A stretch of DNA of 8,898 nt from an uncultured Alphaproteobacteria bacterium (GTDB taxonomy: Bacteria; Pseudomonadota; Alphaproteobacteria; CALKHQ01): positions 1-8,898 of the forward strand of contig CALKHQ010000214.1 in the NCBI GenBank assembly GCA_937988735.1, read 5' to 3'. The notes beneath the pieces were generated by a model. That model was not told the origin of the DNA. It saw nothing but the letters and a program-made list of their open reading frames with translations, and did no database searches. The translations under genes and the position numbers were made by a program. Every line of letters begins with the position of its first letter. The first letter of the stretch is position 1. Below are positions 1-7,988 of the stretch, piece by piece.

Positions 1-17
1 GGCTTCGCTGGCGTCAT
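1..17 (-). CDS. Start of a downstream gene, cut by the window edge
   Basis: Only the first five codons (MTPAK) and two further bases are inside the window. The ATG is convincing because a GAGGAGGT Shine-Dalgarno sequence sits just upstream, and it begins 40 bases after the lipoprotein gene stops, so it is probably the next gene of the ileS-lspA operon. The product cannot be read from five residues. In related alphaproteobacteria an M16 (insulinase-like) zinc peptidase commonly follows this lipoprotein; that identity is synteny-based inference only. Confidence 0.55.
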
Positions 18-21
18 GTGA

Positions 22-28
22 CCTCCTC
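22..28 (-). promoter_or_regulatory. Strong ribosome binding site for the left-edge gene
   Basis: On the minus strand this reads GAGGAGG, continuing GTCAC and then ATG. It is a near-perfect match to the 16S anti-Shine-Dalgarno sequence with a short 4-base spacer. It is much stronger than the initiation signals of the two genes before it in the operon, which suggests that the next gene is translated independently rather than by coupling. Confidence 0.6.
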
Positions 29-57
29 GGGAGCCCTCGGCCGCGCTGCGGCGGGCG

Positions 58-612
58 TCAGAACAAGCGGATCGGCTGGCCCGTGCGCCGGATGACGGGG
101 GTCTCGCCCGCGGTGATCGGCCGGCCGGCGGCCTGGTTCTCGCGGATGCGCCGTGCCTCTGCCGCCGCGTCCACGATCTGGCCCGGTGGCGGCGTGTCGC
201 GCCAGAACAGCAGCAGGTCGGCGAGCCAGGTGCTGGCGCTCTCGTCCTCCAGGTTGCTCTCGGCATCGACCGTGCGCCGGATCGAGGGATCGACGCCGAC
301 GGCGCCGGCGTTGGCAAGCAGCGCGTTCTCGCCCGGGGTGGTTCCTGTCGGCACCGGCGCGGCGCCGCCGGTGACTGCCGCGCGGGCCTGGGCCTGGGCG
401 ATCACCTCGGCCGGTCCGGGTTCGCCCGGCGCCGGCGGCCGCAGGCCGAAGTCCGGCGGCAGAGACAGCGGCGCGTTGGTCACCACCTGGAACTCGTCCG
501 GCGGCGTGCGCCGTGACAACCCGATCGCCTCGGAGAGCCCGGAGCAGCCCGTGGCCAGCATCAGGCTGGCCAGCAGCCCTGCCGATGCAATCCCGTAGTA
601 ACCCCGTCTCAT
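58..612 (-). CDS. DUF3035 / BamF-like outer-membrane lipoprotein
   Basis: A 184-residue lipoprotein. Residues 1-22 are a signal peptide (positively charged MRR start, then a hydrophobic core at about 8-20) ending in an A-T-G-C lipobox with C23 as the acylated cysteine. Residue 24 is Ser, not Asp, so outer-membrane sorting is expected. Just after comes the family hallmark PPDEFQVVTNAPLSLPP (37-53), then a Pro/Ala/Gly-rich stretch and a more polar C-terminal half. This N-terminal motif defines DUF3035, a family restricted mainly to alphaproteobacteria and linked in the literature to the BAM subunit BamF. I did not verify that this protein is BamF. The start was chosen because its ATG overlaps the lspA stop (ATGA) and is preceded by GAGGGGGG; an in-frame extension further upstream would run into lspA and place the signal peptide internally. 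It is the third gene of the ileS operon. Confidence 0.85.
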   Translation of the reverse strand: MRRGYYGIASAGLLASLMLATGCSGLSEAIGLSRRTPPDEFQVVTNAPLSLPPDFGLRPPAPGEPGPAEVIAQAQARAAVTGGAAPVPTGTTPGENALLANAGAVGVDPSIRRTVDAESNLEDESASTWLADLLLFWRDTPPPGQIVDAAAEARRIRENQAAGRPITAGETPVIRRTGQPIRLF

Positions 613-1157
613 CCCCCCTCGGCTCCCGCTTCCTTCTTCGAACCCACTACCGCTTCGAGCACGACGATGGCAACGCCGATGAACACGGCGGAGTCGGCCA
701 CGTTGAATGCAGGCCAATGATAGCCGGCGGCGTGCACGTCGACGAAGTCGACGACCGCACCGAAGCGCAGCCGGTCGACCACGTTGCCGATGGCCCCGCC
801 GACGATCAGGCCGACGGGCCAGATCAGCCAGCGCATGCCGCTGCGCAGCAACCATCCGACCAGAAATGCGGCGATAATAAGGGCGACGGGGATGAACACC
901 CACAGCCCGGCGCCGGCGAACAGGCCGAAGGACACGCCGGTGTTCCCGACCAGAACCCAGTTCAGGAAGCCGGTAACCTCGATCGCGCGCGGCGGCAGGG
1001 CGGCGAACAGGTCCGGGTCGCTGAAGTCGCGCCCGAACAGCACGCTCACCGCCCAGTATTTCGTCGCCTGGTCCGCCGCCACGACCACGAGCGTCAGCAG
1101 GCCGGCGCGCAGCAGCAGGCCAGTCCTGCGCGGAGCCGGACGTGCGGTCGCCGTCAT
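609..1157 (-). CDS. lspA: Lipoprotein signal peptidase (signal peptidase II)
   Basis: A 182-residue inner-membrane aspartyl protease that cleaves the signal peptide of diacylglyceryl-modified prolipoproteins just before the lipobox cysteine. Four hydrophobic segments are visible at about 14-33, 85-104, 110-127 and 152-171. Family motifs: D29 and K33 in ADQATKYW at the end of TM1, NTGVSFG at 72-78, GNVVDR with catalytic D128, and FNVADS with catalytic D155. Length is normal for the family (about 160-180). The start ATG at 1157 overlaps the ileS stop by four bases (ATGA) and has no clear Shine-Dalgarno sequence, so translation is probably coupled to ileS. The stop overlaps the next ATG in the same way. 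Placement directly after ileS is a widespread bacterial arrangement. A longer in-frame reading upstream lies inside ileS and is not real. Confidence 0.96.
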   Translation of the reverse strand: MTATARPAPRRTGLLLRAGLLTLVVVAADQATKYWAVSVLFGRDFSDPDLFAALPPRAIEVTGFLNWVLVGNTGVSFGLFAGAGLWVFIPVALIIAAFLVGWLLRSGMRWLIWPVGLIVGGAIGNVVDRLRFGAVVDFVDVHAAGYHWPAFNVADSAVFIGVAIVVLEAVVGSKKEAGAEGG

Positions 1158-4048
1158 GCGGCCGCGCTGCGCCGGGCGTGCACCGCGTCGGCGCAGCGGT
1201 TGCAGGTCTCCGGCGCCTCGGGATCGCTGCCCACCTCGGGCAGGACGCGGTAGCAGCGGGCGCACCTGGCGCCTTCCGCGAGCTTCACCACGACGCCGAC
1301 ATCGGCGACGTCGGGCAGGCGGAAGGCGTCCTCGGGCGGCGGGGCAGCGACCAGGTCGGCAGCGGAGGTGATGCCGATCTCGGCGAGGTCGAGGCCGGCC
1401 AGCGCCTCGTGATAGGCGGTGGGCGCGTAGACCACCGGGTGGGCCTGCAGCGACGAGCCGATGCGCTTCTCGTTGCGCGCGATCTCCAGCGCGCCGGTGA
1501 TGACGCGACGCAGCGCCCGCACCTGGGCCCACTTCGCGTCCAGCGCCGGGTCGGCCCACGCTTCCGGGATCTGCGCGAAGAGCTGCTCGTGGACGCTGCC
1601 GACGTCGTCGCCGTGGCGGGCGAGCCAGGCCTCCTCGGCAGTGAACACCAGCACCGGCGCGAGCCAGGTCGTCAGCGCCTGGAACAGGATGTCCAGCACC
1701 GTCCGCGCCGACCGCCGCACGTGGCTGTCCGGCCGCTCGCAGTAGAGCGCGTCCTTGCGGATGTCGAAGTAGAAGGCCGACAGGTCCGAGGTGCAGAAGT
1801 TGTGCAGCTCGGTGAACTGGCTGTGGAAGTCGAAGGCGGTCGTCGTCTGCCGCATCATCCGGTCCAGCTGGCTCAGCCGGTGCAGCACCCAGCGTTCCAG
1901 CTCCGGCATCGTCTCCGGCGCCACCCGCTCCGCCGCGGTGAACCCGGCGAGATTGCCGAGCAGGTAGCGGAAGGTGTTGCGGATGCGGCGGTAGAGATCG
2001 ACGTGCCGCTTGATGATTTCCGGCCCGATGCGCAGGTCGTCGGAGTAGTCGGAGCCGACCACCCACAGCCGCAGGATGTCGGCGCCGTACTCGCCGATCA
2101 CCTGCTGCGGGAACACCTGGTTGCCCAGCGACTTCGACATCTTGCGGCCGTCCTCGGCCATGACGAAGCCGTGGGTCAGCACCGCGTCATAGGGCGCCCG
2201 CCCGCGGGTGCCGCAGCTTTCCAGCAGCGAGGAATGGAACCAGCCGCGGTGCTGGTCGGAGCCTTCGAGGTAGAGCGAGGCCGGCCAGGCGAGGTCCGGC
2301 CGCTGTTCCAGCACGAAGGCGTGGGTGCAGCCGCTCTCGAACCAGACGTCGAGGATGTCGTCGACCTTCTCCCACTCCTCCGGGTCGTAGCCGGGGCCGA
2401 GGAAGCGGGCCTTCGCGCCCTCCGCGAACCAGGCGTCGGCGCCTTCGACCTCGAAGGCGGCCGCAATCCGCTCGTTGACATCCGGGTCCTGCAGCAGGGC
2501 GCCGGTCGCCTTGTTGACGAACACGGTGATCGGGACACCCCAGGCGCGCTGGCGGGAAATCACCCAGTCCGGCCGGTGCTCGATCATGCCGCGCAGCCGG
2601 TTCTGGCCCCGCGGCGGGTAGAAGGCGGTCTCGTCGATCGCCTTCAGCGCCCGCGCCCGCAGTCCGTCGGCGCCGCGGTCGTCGCCCATGGAGATGAACC
2701 ACTGCGGCGTGTTGCGGAAGATCACCGGCTTCTTCGACCGCCAGCTGTGCGGATACTGGTGGTCCAGCCTGCCGCGCGCGGCGAGCATGCCGGCGGCGAG
2801 CAGCGCGTCCATCACCGCCTGGTTGGCGTCGCCCTTCTCGCCGTCCTCGGTCAGCACCCGCCGGCCCTCGAAGCCCGGCGCCTCGGCGGTGAACCGGCCG
2901 TCGCCGTCGACGGTGAAGGGGATGCGGGTGTCGATGCCGCGCGCCTTCAGCGCCGCCTCGTTCGCGGTCCAGATCTCGAAGTCGTCGGTGCCGTGCCCGG
3001 GCGCGGTGTGGACGAAGCCGGTGCCGGCATCCTCCGTCACATGCTCGCCGTCGAGCAGCGGCACGGCGAAGTCGTAGCCGCGGCCGCGCAGCGGGTGGGC
3101 GCAGGTCAGGCCGGCCGGATCGACGGTCTCCAGCCGGCGCCAGCCGCCGGCCGGAACGCGCGCCGCCGCGAACACCTCGCCGGCGAGCGAATCCGCCACG
3201 ATCAGCCGCTCGCCCGCCTTCACCCAGTTGTCCGCGGGCGCCTCCGTCACCTCGTAGAGGCCATAGGCGATGCGCGACGAATAGCTGATCGCGCGGTTGC
3301 CGGGGATGGTCCACGGCGTGGTGGTCCAGATGACCACCGCCGCATTCGCCGGCTCGCCCGCGACGACCGGGAACTTCACCCAGATCGTGTCGGAGCGGTA
3401 GTCGTGGTACTCGACCTCGGCCTCGGCGAGCGCGGTCTTCTCCACCACCGACCACATCACCGGCTTGGAGCCGCGGTAGAGCTGGCCGGACGCGGCGAAC
3501 TTCATCAGCTCGCGGGCGATCTGCGCCTCGGAGGCGAAGTCCATGGTGGCATAGCGGTTGTCCCAGTCGCCGGCGACCCCCAGCCGCTTGAACTCCTGGC
3601 GCTGCACGTCGAGCCAGTGGTTGGCGAACTCGCGGCACTCGCGGCGGAACTCGTTGATCGGGATCGCGTCCTTGTCGCGCCCCTCCGCCCGGAACCGCTC
3701 CTCGACCTTCCATTCGATCGGAAGGCCGTGGCAGTCCCAGCCCGGCACGTAGTTGGAGTCCTTGCCCAGCATCTGCTGCGAGCGGCTGACCACGTCCTTC
3801 AGGATCTTGTTCAGCGCCGTGCCGATGTGGATGTTGCCGTTGGCGTAGGGCGGGCCGTCGTGAAGGATGAACTTCTCCCGGCCCTTCGAGGCGGCGCGGA
3901 TGCGCGCCCACAGCCCCTGCTTCTCCCAGCGCTCCAGCAGCAGCGGTTCGCGCTTCGGAAGCTCGGCCCGCATCGGGAAGTCGGTCGTCGGCAGGAAGAC
4001 GGTGTCGCGGTAGTCGGGCGCGGAACTGCGGTCTTTGGCGGTGCTCAT
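1154..4048 (-). CDS. ileS: Isoleucyl-tRNA synthetase
   Basis: A 964-residue class I synthetase that charges tRNA-Ile in the cytoplasm and hydrolyses mischarged Val-tRNA. Domains in order: N-terminal Rossmann half with PPYANGNIHIGT (66-77, the HIGH motif written HIGT); GWDCHGLPIEWKVE shortly after; inserted CP1 editing domain with WTTTPWT (241-247) and VHTAPGHGTDDF, whose H347 and D356 line up by motif with the editing His and Asp of E. coli IleRS; second Rossmann half with KMSKS at 636-640; anticodon-binding helical region; and a C-terminal zinc finger with C929, C932, C949 and C952 (two CxxC pairs). This is the bacterial type 1 form, as usual for this lineage. The start ATG at 4048 gives the expected N-terminus; its Shine-Dalgarno is weak (GAAAG). 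It is first gene of an operon with lspA and the lipoprotein, after a 238-bp gap containing a candidate promoter and hairpins. Confidence 0.98.
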   Translation of the reverse strand: MSTAKDRSSAPDYRDTVFLPTTDFPMRAELPKREPLLLERWEKQGLWARIRAASKGREKFILHDGPPYANGNIHIGTALNKILKDVVSRSQQMLGKDSNYVPGWDCHGLPIEWKVEERFRAEGRDKDAIPINEFRRECREFANHWLDVQRQEFKRLGVAGDWDNRYATMDFASEAQIARELMKFAASGQLYRGSKPVMWSVVEKTALAEAEVEYHDYRSDTIWVKFPVVAGEPANAAVVIWTTTPWTIPGNRAISYSSRIAYGLYEVTEAPADNWVKAGERLIVADSLAGEVFAAARVPAGGWRRLETVDPAGLTCAHPLRGRGYDFAVPLLDGEHVTEDAGTGFVHTAPGHGTDDFEIWTANEAALKARGIDTRIPFTVDGDGRFTAEAPGFEGRRVLTEDGEKGDANQAVMDALLAAGMLAARGRLDHQYPHSWRSKKPVIFRNTPQWFISMGDDRGADGLRARALKAIDETAFYPPRGQNRLRGMIEHRPDWVISRQRAWGVPITVFVNKATGALLQDPDVNERIAAAFEVEGADAWFAEGAKARFLGPGYDPEEWEKVDDILDVWFESGCTHAFVLEQRPDLAWPASLYLEGSDQHRGWFHSSLLESCGTRGRAPYDAVLTHGFVMAEDGRKMSKSLGNQVFPQQVIGEYGADILRLWVVGSDYSDDLRIGPEIIKRHVDLYRRIRNTFRYLLGNLAGFTAAERVAPETMPELERWVLHRLSQLDRMMRQTTTAFDFHSQFTELHNFCTSDLSAFYFDIRKDALYCERPDSHVRRSARTVLDILFQALTTWLAPVLVFTAEEAWLARHGDDVGSVHEQLFAQIPEAWADPALDAKWAQVRALRRVITGALEIARNEKRIGSSLQAHPVVYAPTAYHEALAGLDLAEIGITSAADLVAAPPPEDAFRLPDVADVGVVVKLAEGARCARCYRVLPEVGSDPEAPETCNRCADAVHARRSAAA

Positions 4049-4110
4049 CGCTTTCGTGCAATCGCTTGGCCGCTGCCGTGGCGCCGCCCGGCGACTGGTC
4101 GGGTGCGGCT

Positions 4111-4127
4111 GCTCGCGGCGCGCGAGC
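4111..4127 (-). repeat. GC hairpin in the ileS leader, proximal to the start
   Basis: A perfect 7-bp inverted repeat (GCTCGCG / CGCGAGC) around a 3-base centre, about 63 bases upstream of the ileS ATG. It could form a stable stem-loop in the ileS leader RNA. It has no T-run after it and is not an intrinsic terminator by itself. A weaker 5-bp repeat lies nearer the start at 4082-4093. Confidence 0.45.
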
Positions 4128-4148
4128 GGGGAGATCGGAATGGTCCAG

Positions 4149-4172
4149 CCCGGCCCGGTTCAGCGGGCCGGG
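4149..4172 (-). repeat. Strong 9-bp hairpin between ribF and ileS
   Basis: Arms 4149-4157 and 4164-4172 are perfect reverse complements (CCCGGCCCG / CGGGCCGGG) with a 6-base loop. All nine pairs are G-C, so this is the most stable structure of the gap. Neither strand shows a U-tract after it (minus strand continues CTGGACCATTCC), so it is not a classical intrinsic terminator. It lies downstream of the candidate ileS promoter and could be a leader element, a transcript-end stabiliser for ribF read-through, or both. A further 5-bp stem (CCGGT/ACCGG, arms 4184-4188 and 4200-4204) sits just 5' of it on the transcript. Confidence 0.5.
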
Positions 4173-4242
4173 ACGGTAATTCGCCGGTGCGCCTGGTTGA
4201 CCGGATTTCCCACGGACGAGACCCCCAACTGGTCGGCGCGCG

Positions 4243-4271
4243 ATCCTATTGGCGCGACCCGCCGCTGGCAA
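4243..4271 (-). promoter_or_regulatory. Candidate sigma70-type promoter for ileS-lspA operon
   Basis: The minus strand shows TTGCCA (4271-4266; five of six matches to TTGACA), a 17-base spacer, and TAGGAT (4248-4243; four of six matches to TATAAT). It begins 16 bases after the ribF stop codon. Initiation would fall near 4236 and leave a leader of about 190 nt before ileS. Motif matching by eye in GC-rich DNA has a real false-positive rate, but position and spacing are good. Confidence 0.45.
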
Positions 4272-4286
4272 CCGCGAATGTACGCC

Positions 4287-5246
<960 letters not shown>

Positions 5247-5308
5247 GCGGCCGGACCCTAGTCAGTCACGGCCTGCCTTGCAATTCGTGCGATGCGGTGC
5301 CGGCGGGC

Positions 5309-5782
5309 TCAGCGCTCGGCGCGCGTCGGCACCAGGATCCGCGCCTCGCCCTCCAGCACGATCTGGCCCTTGACCGTGCATTCGGTGCGCAGCACGACGC
5401 GGCGCCGGGCCGGCTCGATCTCCGTCACCGTGGCGCGGGTCTCCACCGTGTCGCCGACACGCACGGGCGCGCGGAAGCGCAGGTCCTGGCTGATGTAGAT
5501 GCAGCCCGGCCCGGGCAGCTTGGTGCCGATCAGCGTGGAGATCAGGCTCGCGGTCAGCATGCCGTGGACGATGCGTCCGCCGAAGCGGGTGCGGCTGGCG
5601 AATTCCTCGTCCAGGTGCAGCGGGTTGGTGTCGCCGGAAACGCCGGCGAACATCACCAGGTCGGCCTCGGTGACCGTCTTGCCGAACACCGCCGTCATGC
5701 CGACGGCGAGGTCCTCGATGTAGTAGCCGTGCAGTTCCTCGATCGACGGCTCCCGGCGCGCGGCCGTACCTTCTGGCGCCAT
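5309..5782 (-). CDS. MaoC-family (R)-specific enoyl-CoA hydratase-like protein
   Basis: A 157-residue single hot-dog-fold protein. The hydratase-2 signature is complete: FAGVSGDTNPLHLDEEFA at 45-62, with D51 and H56 matching the catalytic Asp/His pair of PhaJ-type hydratases, followed by the typical HGMLTASLIS stretch at about 74-83. Such enzymes add water to trans-2-enoyl-CoA to give (R)-3-hydroxyacyl-CoA, often feeding polyhydroxyalkanoate or fatty-acid pathways; some relatives act on other acyl-CoAs, so the substrate is not decided. Start: an upstream in-frame GTG at 5812 would add ten residues, but the ATG at 5782 has AGGAGG eight bases upstream and is preferred. It has its own good promoter after the histidine kinase gene and is followed by ribF. 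No phaC or other PHA gene is visible here. Confidence 0.9.
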   Translation of the reverse strand: MAPEGTAARREPSIEELHGYYIEDLAVGMTAVFGKTVTEADLVMFAGVSGDTNPLHLDEEFASRTRFGGRIVHGMLTASLISTLIGTKLPGPGCIYISQDLRFRAPVRVGDTVETRATVTEIEPARRRVVLRTECTVKGQIVLEGEARILVPTRAER

Positions 5783-5790
5783 CTGGCGGC

Positions 5791-5796
5791 CCTCCT
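5791..5796 (-). promoter_or_regulatory. Ribosome binding site that fixes the MaoC start
   Basis: The minus strand reads AGGAGG followed by 8 bases (GCCGCCAG) and ATG at 5782. This consensus Shine-Dalgarno with ideal spacing argues for the ATG start over the upstream GTG at 5812, which has no comparable signal. Confidence 0.75.
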
Positions 5797-5832
5797 GCTG
5801 CTTGGCTGGCACGATCAGCCATTGTGCACCGC

Positions 5833-5862
5833 AATATATGCGGCTGCGAAGGCGCGTGGCAA
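5833..5862 (-). promoter_or_regulatory. Sigma70-type promoter for MaoC (and perhaps ribF)
   Basis: The minus strand has TTGCCA (5862-5857; five of six), an 18-base spacer and TATATT (5838-5833; five of six). It lies between the histidine kinase stop and the MaoC start and predicts initiation near 5826 with a leader of about 45 nt that contains the AGGAGG site. A 5-bp dyad, CCGCA...TGCGG (5829-5833 / 5839-5843), spans the -10 element and could be an operator. This is the best promoter match in the window. Confidence 0.55.
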
Positions 5863-5885
5863 GGTCTTGTGTGACGGCTCGCGGC

Positions 5886-7907
5886 TCAGTCGGCGGGAAT
5901 CAGGCGCGACGGCGGGAAGATCAGGTTGACGGTCGTGCCCGCGCCCGGCGCGCTTTCCACCTCCAGCCGTCCGCCGTGCAGCGCCATCAGCCCGCGGGCG
6001 ATCGGCAGGCCCAGGCCCGTGCCCTCGGTCGGGCCGTACTCGTCGTCCGACACCCGGCCGAACGGCTCCATGGCGCGGCGGATGCCGGCCTCGTCCATGC
6101 CGATGCCGGTGTCGGCGACCGAGATCCGCAGCGAGTTGTCGCTGTGGACGCGGACGGAGATGCCGACCTCGCCGCCGGGCCTGGTGAACTTGATCGCGTT
6201 CGACAGCAGGTTGAGCATGATCTGGCGGAAGCGCAGCGGGTCCGCCCGCAGCTTGGGCAGCCCGTCCGGCACATCGAACACGAACTCCAGCTTCGCCGCT
6301 TCCAGCCGCTCGCGGACGAACCGGTAGCAGGCCTCGAGCTCGCTGCGGACGGGCAGGATGGATTCCGACAGGTCGAGCTCGCCGGTCTCGACCCGCGAGA
6401 TGTCGATGATGTCGTTGATCAGCTCGTGCAGGTGCCGGCCGCTGGCGCCGATGTCGGCCAGATAGTCCTTGTAGCGCGGGGTTCCCACCGGCCCCAGGGT
6501 CTCGTTCTCCATCAGCTCGGCAAAGCCGATGATGGCGTTGAGGGGGGTCCGGAACTCGTGGCTCAGCCGGGCGAGGAAGCGGCTCTTGCGGATGTTGGCG
6601 GCGCTCGCCTCGCGCGCCTGCTGCTCCAGCCGCGACCATTCCTCGTACTGCGGCCCGGCGCTGACGAGCAGCCCGGCCGGCACCGGCGGCTGCCCGTTGA
6701 CCGCTGGCCGGCGGAACGGGAAGTGCTGCAGGACCAGCGCATTGGCCTGGTCGACCTCCCAGTCCAGCCACATCGGGGCGGCTTCGACGTGGCCCTTGCC
6801 GCTCAGATAGTCCTCGAGCTGCCGGCGCTGCTCGTCGGCAACGCGGGCGAGCAGCGTCTTCGCCGGCAGGCGGCGCACGTCGGGCGCGAGGCCGAAGGCG
6901 GTGGGCTCGCCGACCGCGTGCAGCACCACCTCGTGGCCGCCCGACCCGTCGGGCCGCGCGGCGTAGACGAGGAACGGCACGTCGGGGACGGCCGGTGCCG
7001 GCTCGTGGCGCGCCGGTGGCGCGGCGGCCTCGGCCCGTGCCGGCATGCCGGGCGCCTTCGGCCGCGGTGCGGCCTCCTCGGACCGCGGGCCGGAGACGCG
7101 CCAGGCGACGCCGCAGCCGATCAGCCCGGCCACGCCCGTCAGCATGATCAGCGCCCCGGCCTGGTAGTCCAGGTCCCGTGGCGTCACGTCGCTGCGGCGG
7201 ACCTCCACCGCGAGGCCGAACTCCGGCACGGTGGAAAAGGCGGTGAGGTGGCCGCGACGCCATGCGGCGAGAAAGTCCTCGCCGCCGCGCTCCACGCCTG
7301 CCGGACGGTCGAGGCTGTCCTCGTCCAGTGGCGAGGTCCACCAGATGCGGTTGGTCGGCGCGATCAGCAGCGCGTCGACCCCGGACTCGCGGGCCAGCGC
7401 GTCGATCTGCAGCCGGAGCCCGGCGAGCGGCAGGATGGCGGCGAGAGTGCCGCGCGGGTCGGGCGCCGCGACGAGAGCGGCGTACCACTGGCCGTCGAGC
7501 TGGTAGGCGGGGGTGAGTCCGGGGCGGCCCGGATCGGAACCGGAGCCTGCGGCTGCCATCAGCGGGCCGAGCGGCACGCGGCCATCGCTGCCGTCGAGCG
7601 GCACGCGGGTTACGGTGACCTCGCTGCCGGCGGCGGCCGAGGAGTCGGCATAGGCGAGCCGCAGCCGCATCTCCGACAGCCGCTCGCTCACCAGGGCGGC
7701 AATCTCCGCCGCGGCGGATTCGAGCCGGGCGCGTTCCGTTTCCAGCAGTGCGGCCCAGGAATCCCGATACCACCACCCGCAGGCGACTGCGGTGGCGAAG
7801 ATGATCAACCCGAAGCTGAACCACATGGGGCGACGCCGGACGCGCGGCCCAAGCCCCTGGTCGTCGCCAATGCCGCGACGACCACGCCCCCCAAGCCTAT
7901 CGCTCAC
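5886..7907 (-). CDS. Membrane sensor histidine kinase, DivJ/PleC/PdhS-like core
   Basis: A 673-residue two-component sensor with the GTG start at 7907. Order: Arg-rich cytoplasmic tail 1-27; TM1 28-47; extracytoplasmic sensor 48-251, possibly Cache-like (a YQLDGQWYAALVAAPD stretch and following segment); TM2 252-271; Pro/Ala-rich linker 273-311; a poorly conserved, possibly PAS-like region 312-435; HisKA with SHEFRTPLN and phospho-acceptor H450; HATPase with N-box NLLSNAIKF (N570), G1 DTGIGM (D599), PFGRV F-box and G2 GTGLGL (629-634). All catalytic boxes are intact and there is no receiver domain. No response regulator is adjacent, so it is an orphan here. Start: ATGs at 7967 and 7940 would add a tail unlike kinase N-termini; GTG 7907 has AGGA ten bases upstream and AGG closer. 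ATG 7826 lies at TM1 with no Shine-Dalgarno. The start is uncertain; the stop is firm. Confidence 0.9.
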   Translation of the reverse strand: MSDRLGGRGRRGIGDDQGLGPRVRRRPMWFSFGLIIFATAVACGWWYRDSWAALLETERARLESAAAEIAALVSERLSEMRLRLAYADSSAAAGSEVTVTRVPLDGSDGRVPLGPLMAAAGSGSDPGRPGLTPAYQLDGQWYAALVAAPDPRGTLAAILPLAGLRLQIDALARESGVDALLIAPTNRIWWTSPLDEDSLDRPAGVERGGEDFLAAWRRGHLTAFSTVPEFGLAVEVRRSDVTPRDLDYQAGALIMLTGVAGLIGCGVAWRVSGPRSEEAAPRPKAPGMPARAEAAAPPARHEPAPAVPDVPFLVYAARPDGSGGHEVVLHAVGEPTAFGLAPDVRRLPAKTLLARVADEQRRQLEDYLSGKGHVEAAPMWLDWEVDQANALVLQHFPFRRPAVNGQPPVPAGLLVSAGPQYEEWSRLEQQAREASAANIRKSRFLARLSHEFRTPLNAIIGFAELMENETLGPVGTPRYKDYLADIGASGRHLHELINDIIDISRVETGELDLSESILPVRSELEACYRFVRERLEAAKLEFVFDVPDGLPKLRADPLRFRQIMLNLLSNAIKFTRPGGEVGISVRVHSDNSLRISVADTGIGMDEAGIRRAMEPFGRVSDDEYGPTEGTGLGLPIARGLMALHGGRLEVESAPGAGTTVNLIFPPSRLIPAD

Positions 7908-7988
7908 ACACCTGCCATCCTGTACGCCGCGGCGACCCATCGCCCCGGCTTCACCCGCGCGGCGCATCGTCCCCCGATGCTGCGCCGC

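Noticed and set aside
4049..4240. T-box riboswitch upstream of ileS
   Set aside because: No AGGGUGG-like T-box core or specifier-loop layout is visible, and T-boxes are not expected in alphaproteobacteria.
2187..4271. Minus-strand frame of 694 codons starting with TTG ahead of ileS
   Set aside because: Out-of-frame reading through ileS; the composition is Arg/Ala/Gly/Pro-rich and no family motif is present. Its beginning is not a convincing leader peptide either, having no run of Ile codons.
5247..5275. Possible promoter TTGCAA-N17-TAGGGT in the MaoC-ribF gap
   Set aside because: The -10 match is poor (three of six) and it would start transcription almost at the ribF ATG; co-transcription with MaoC is simpler.
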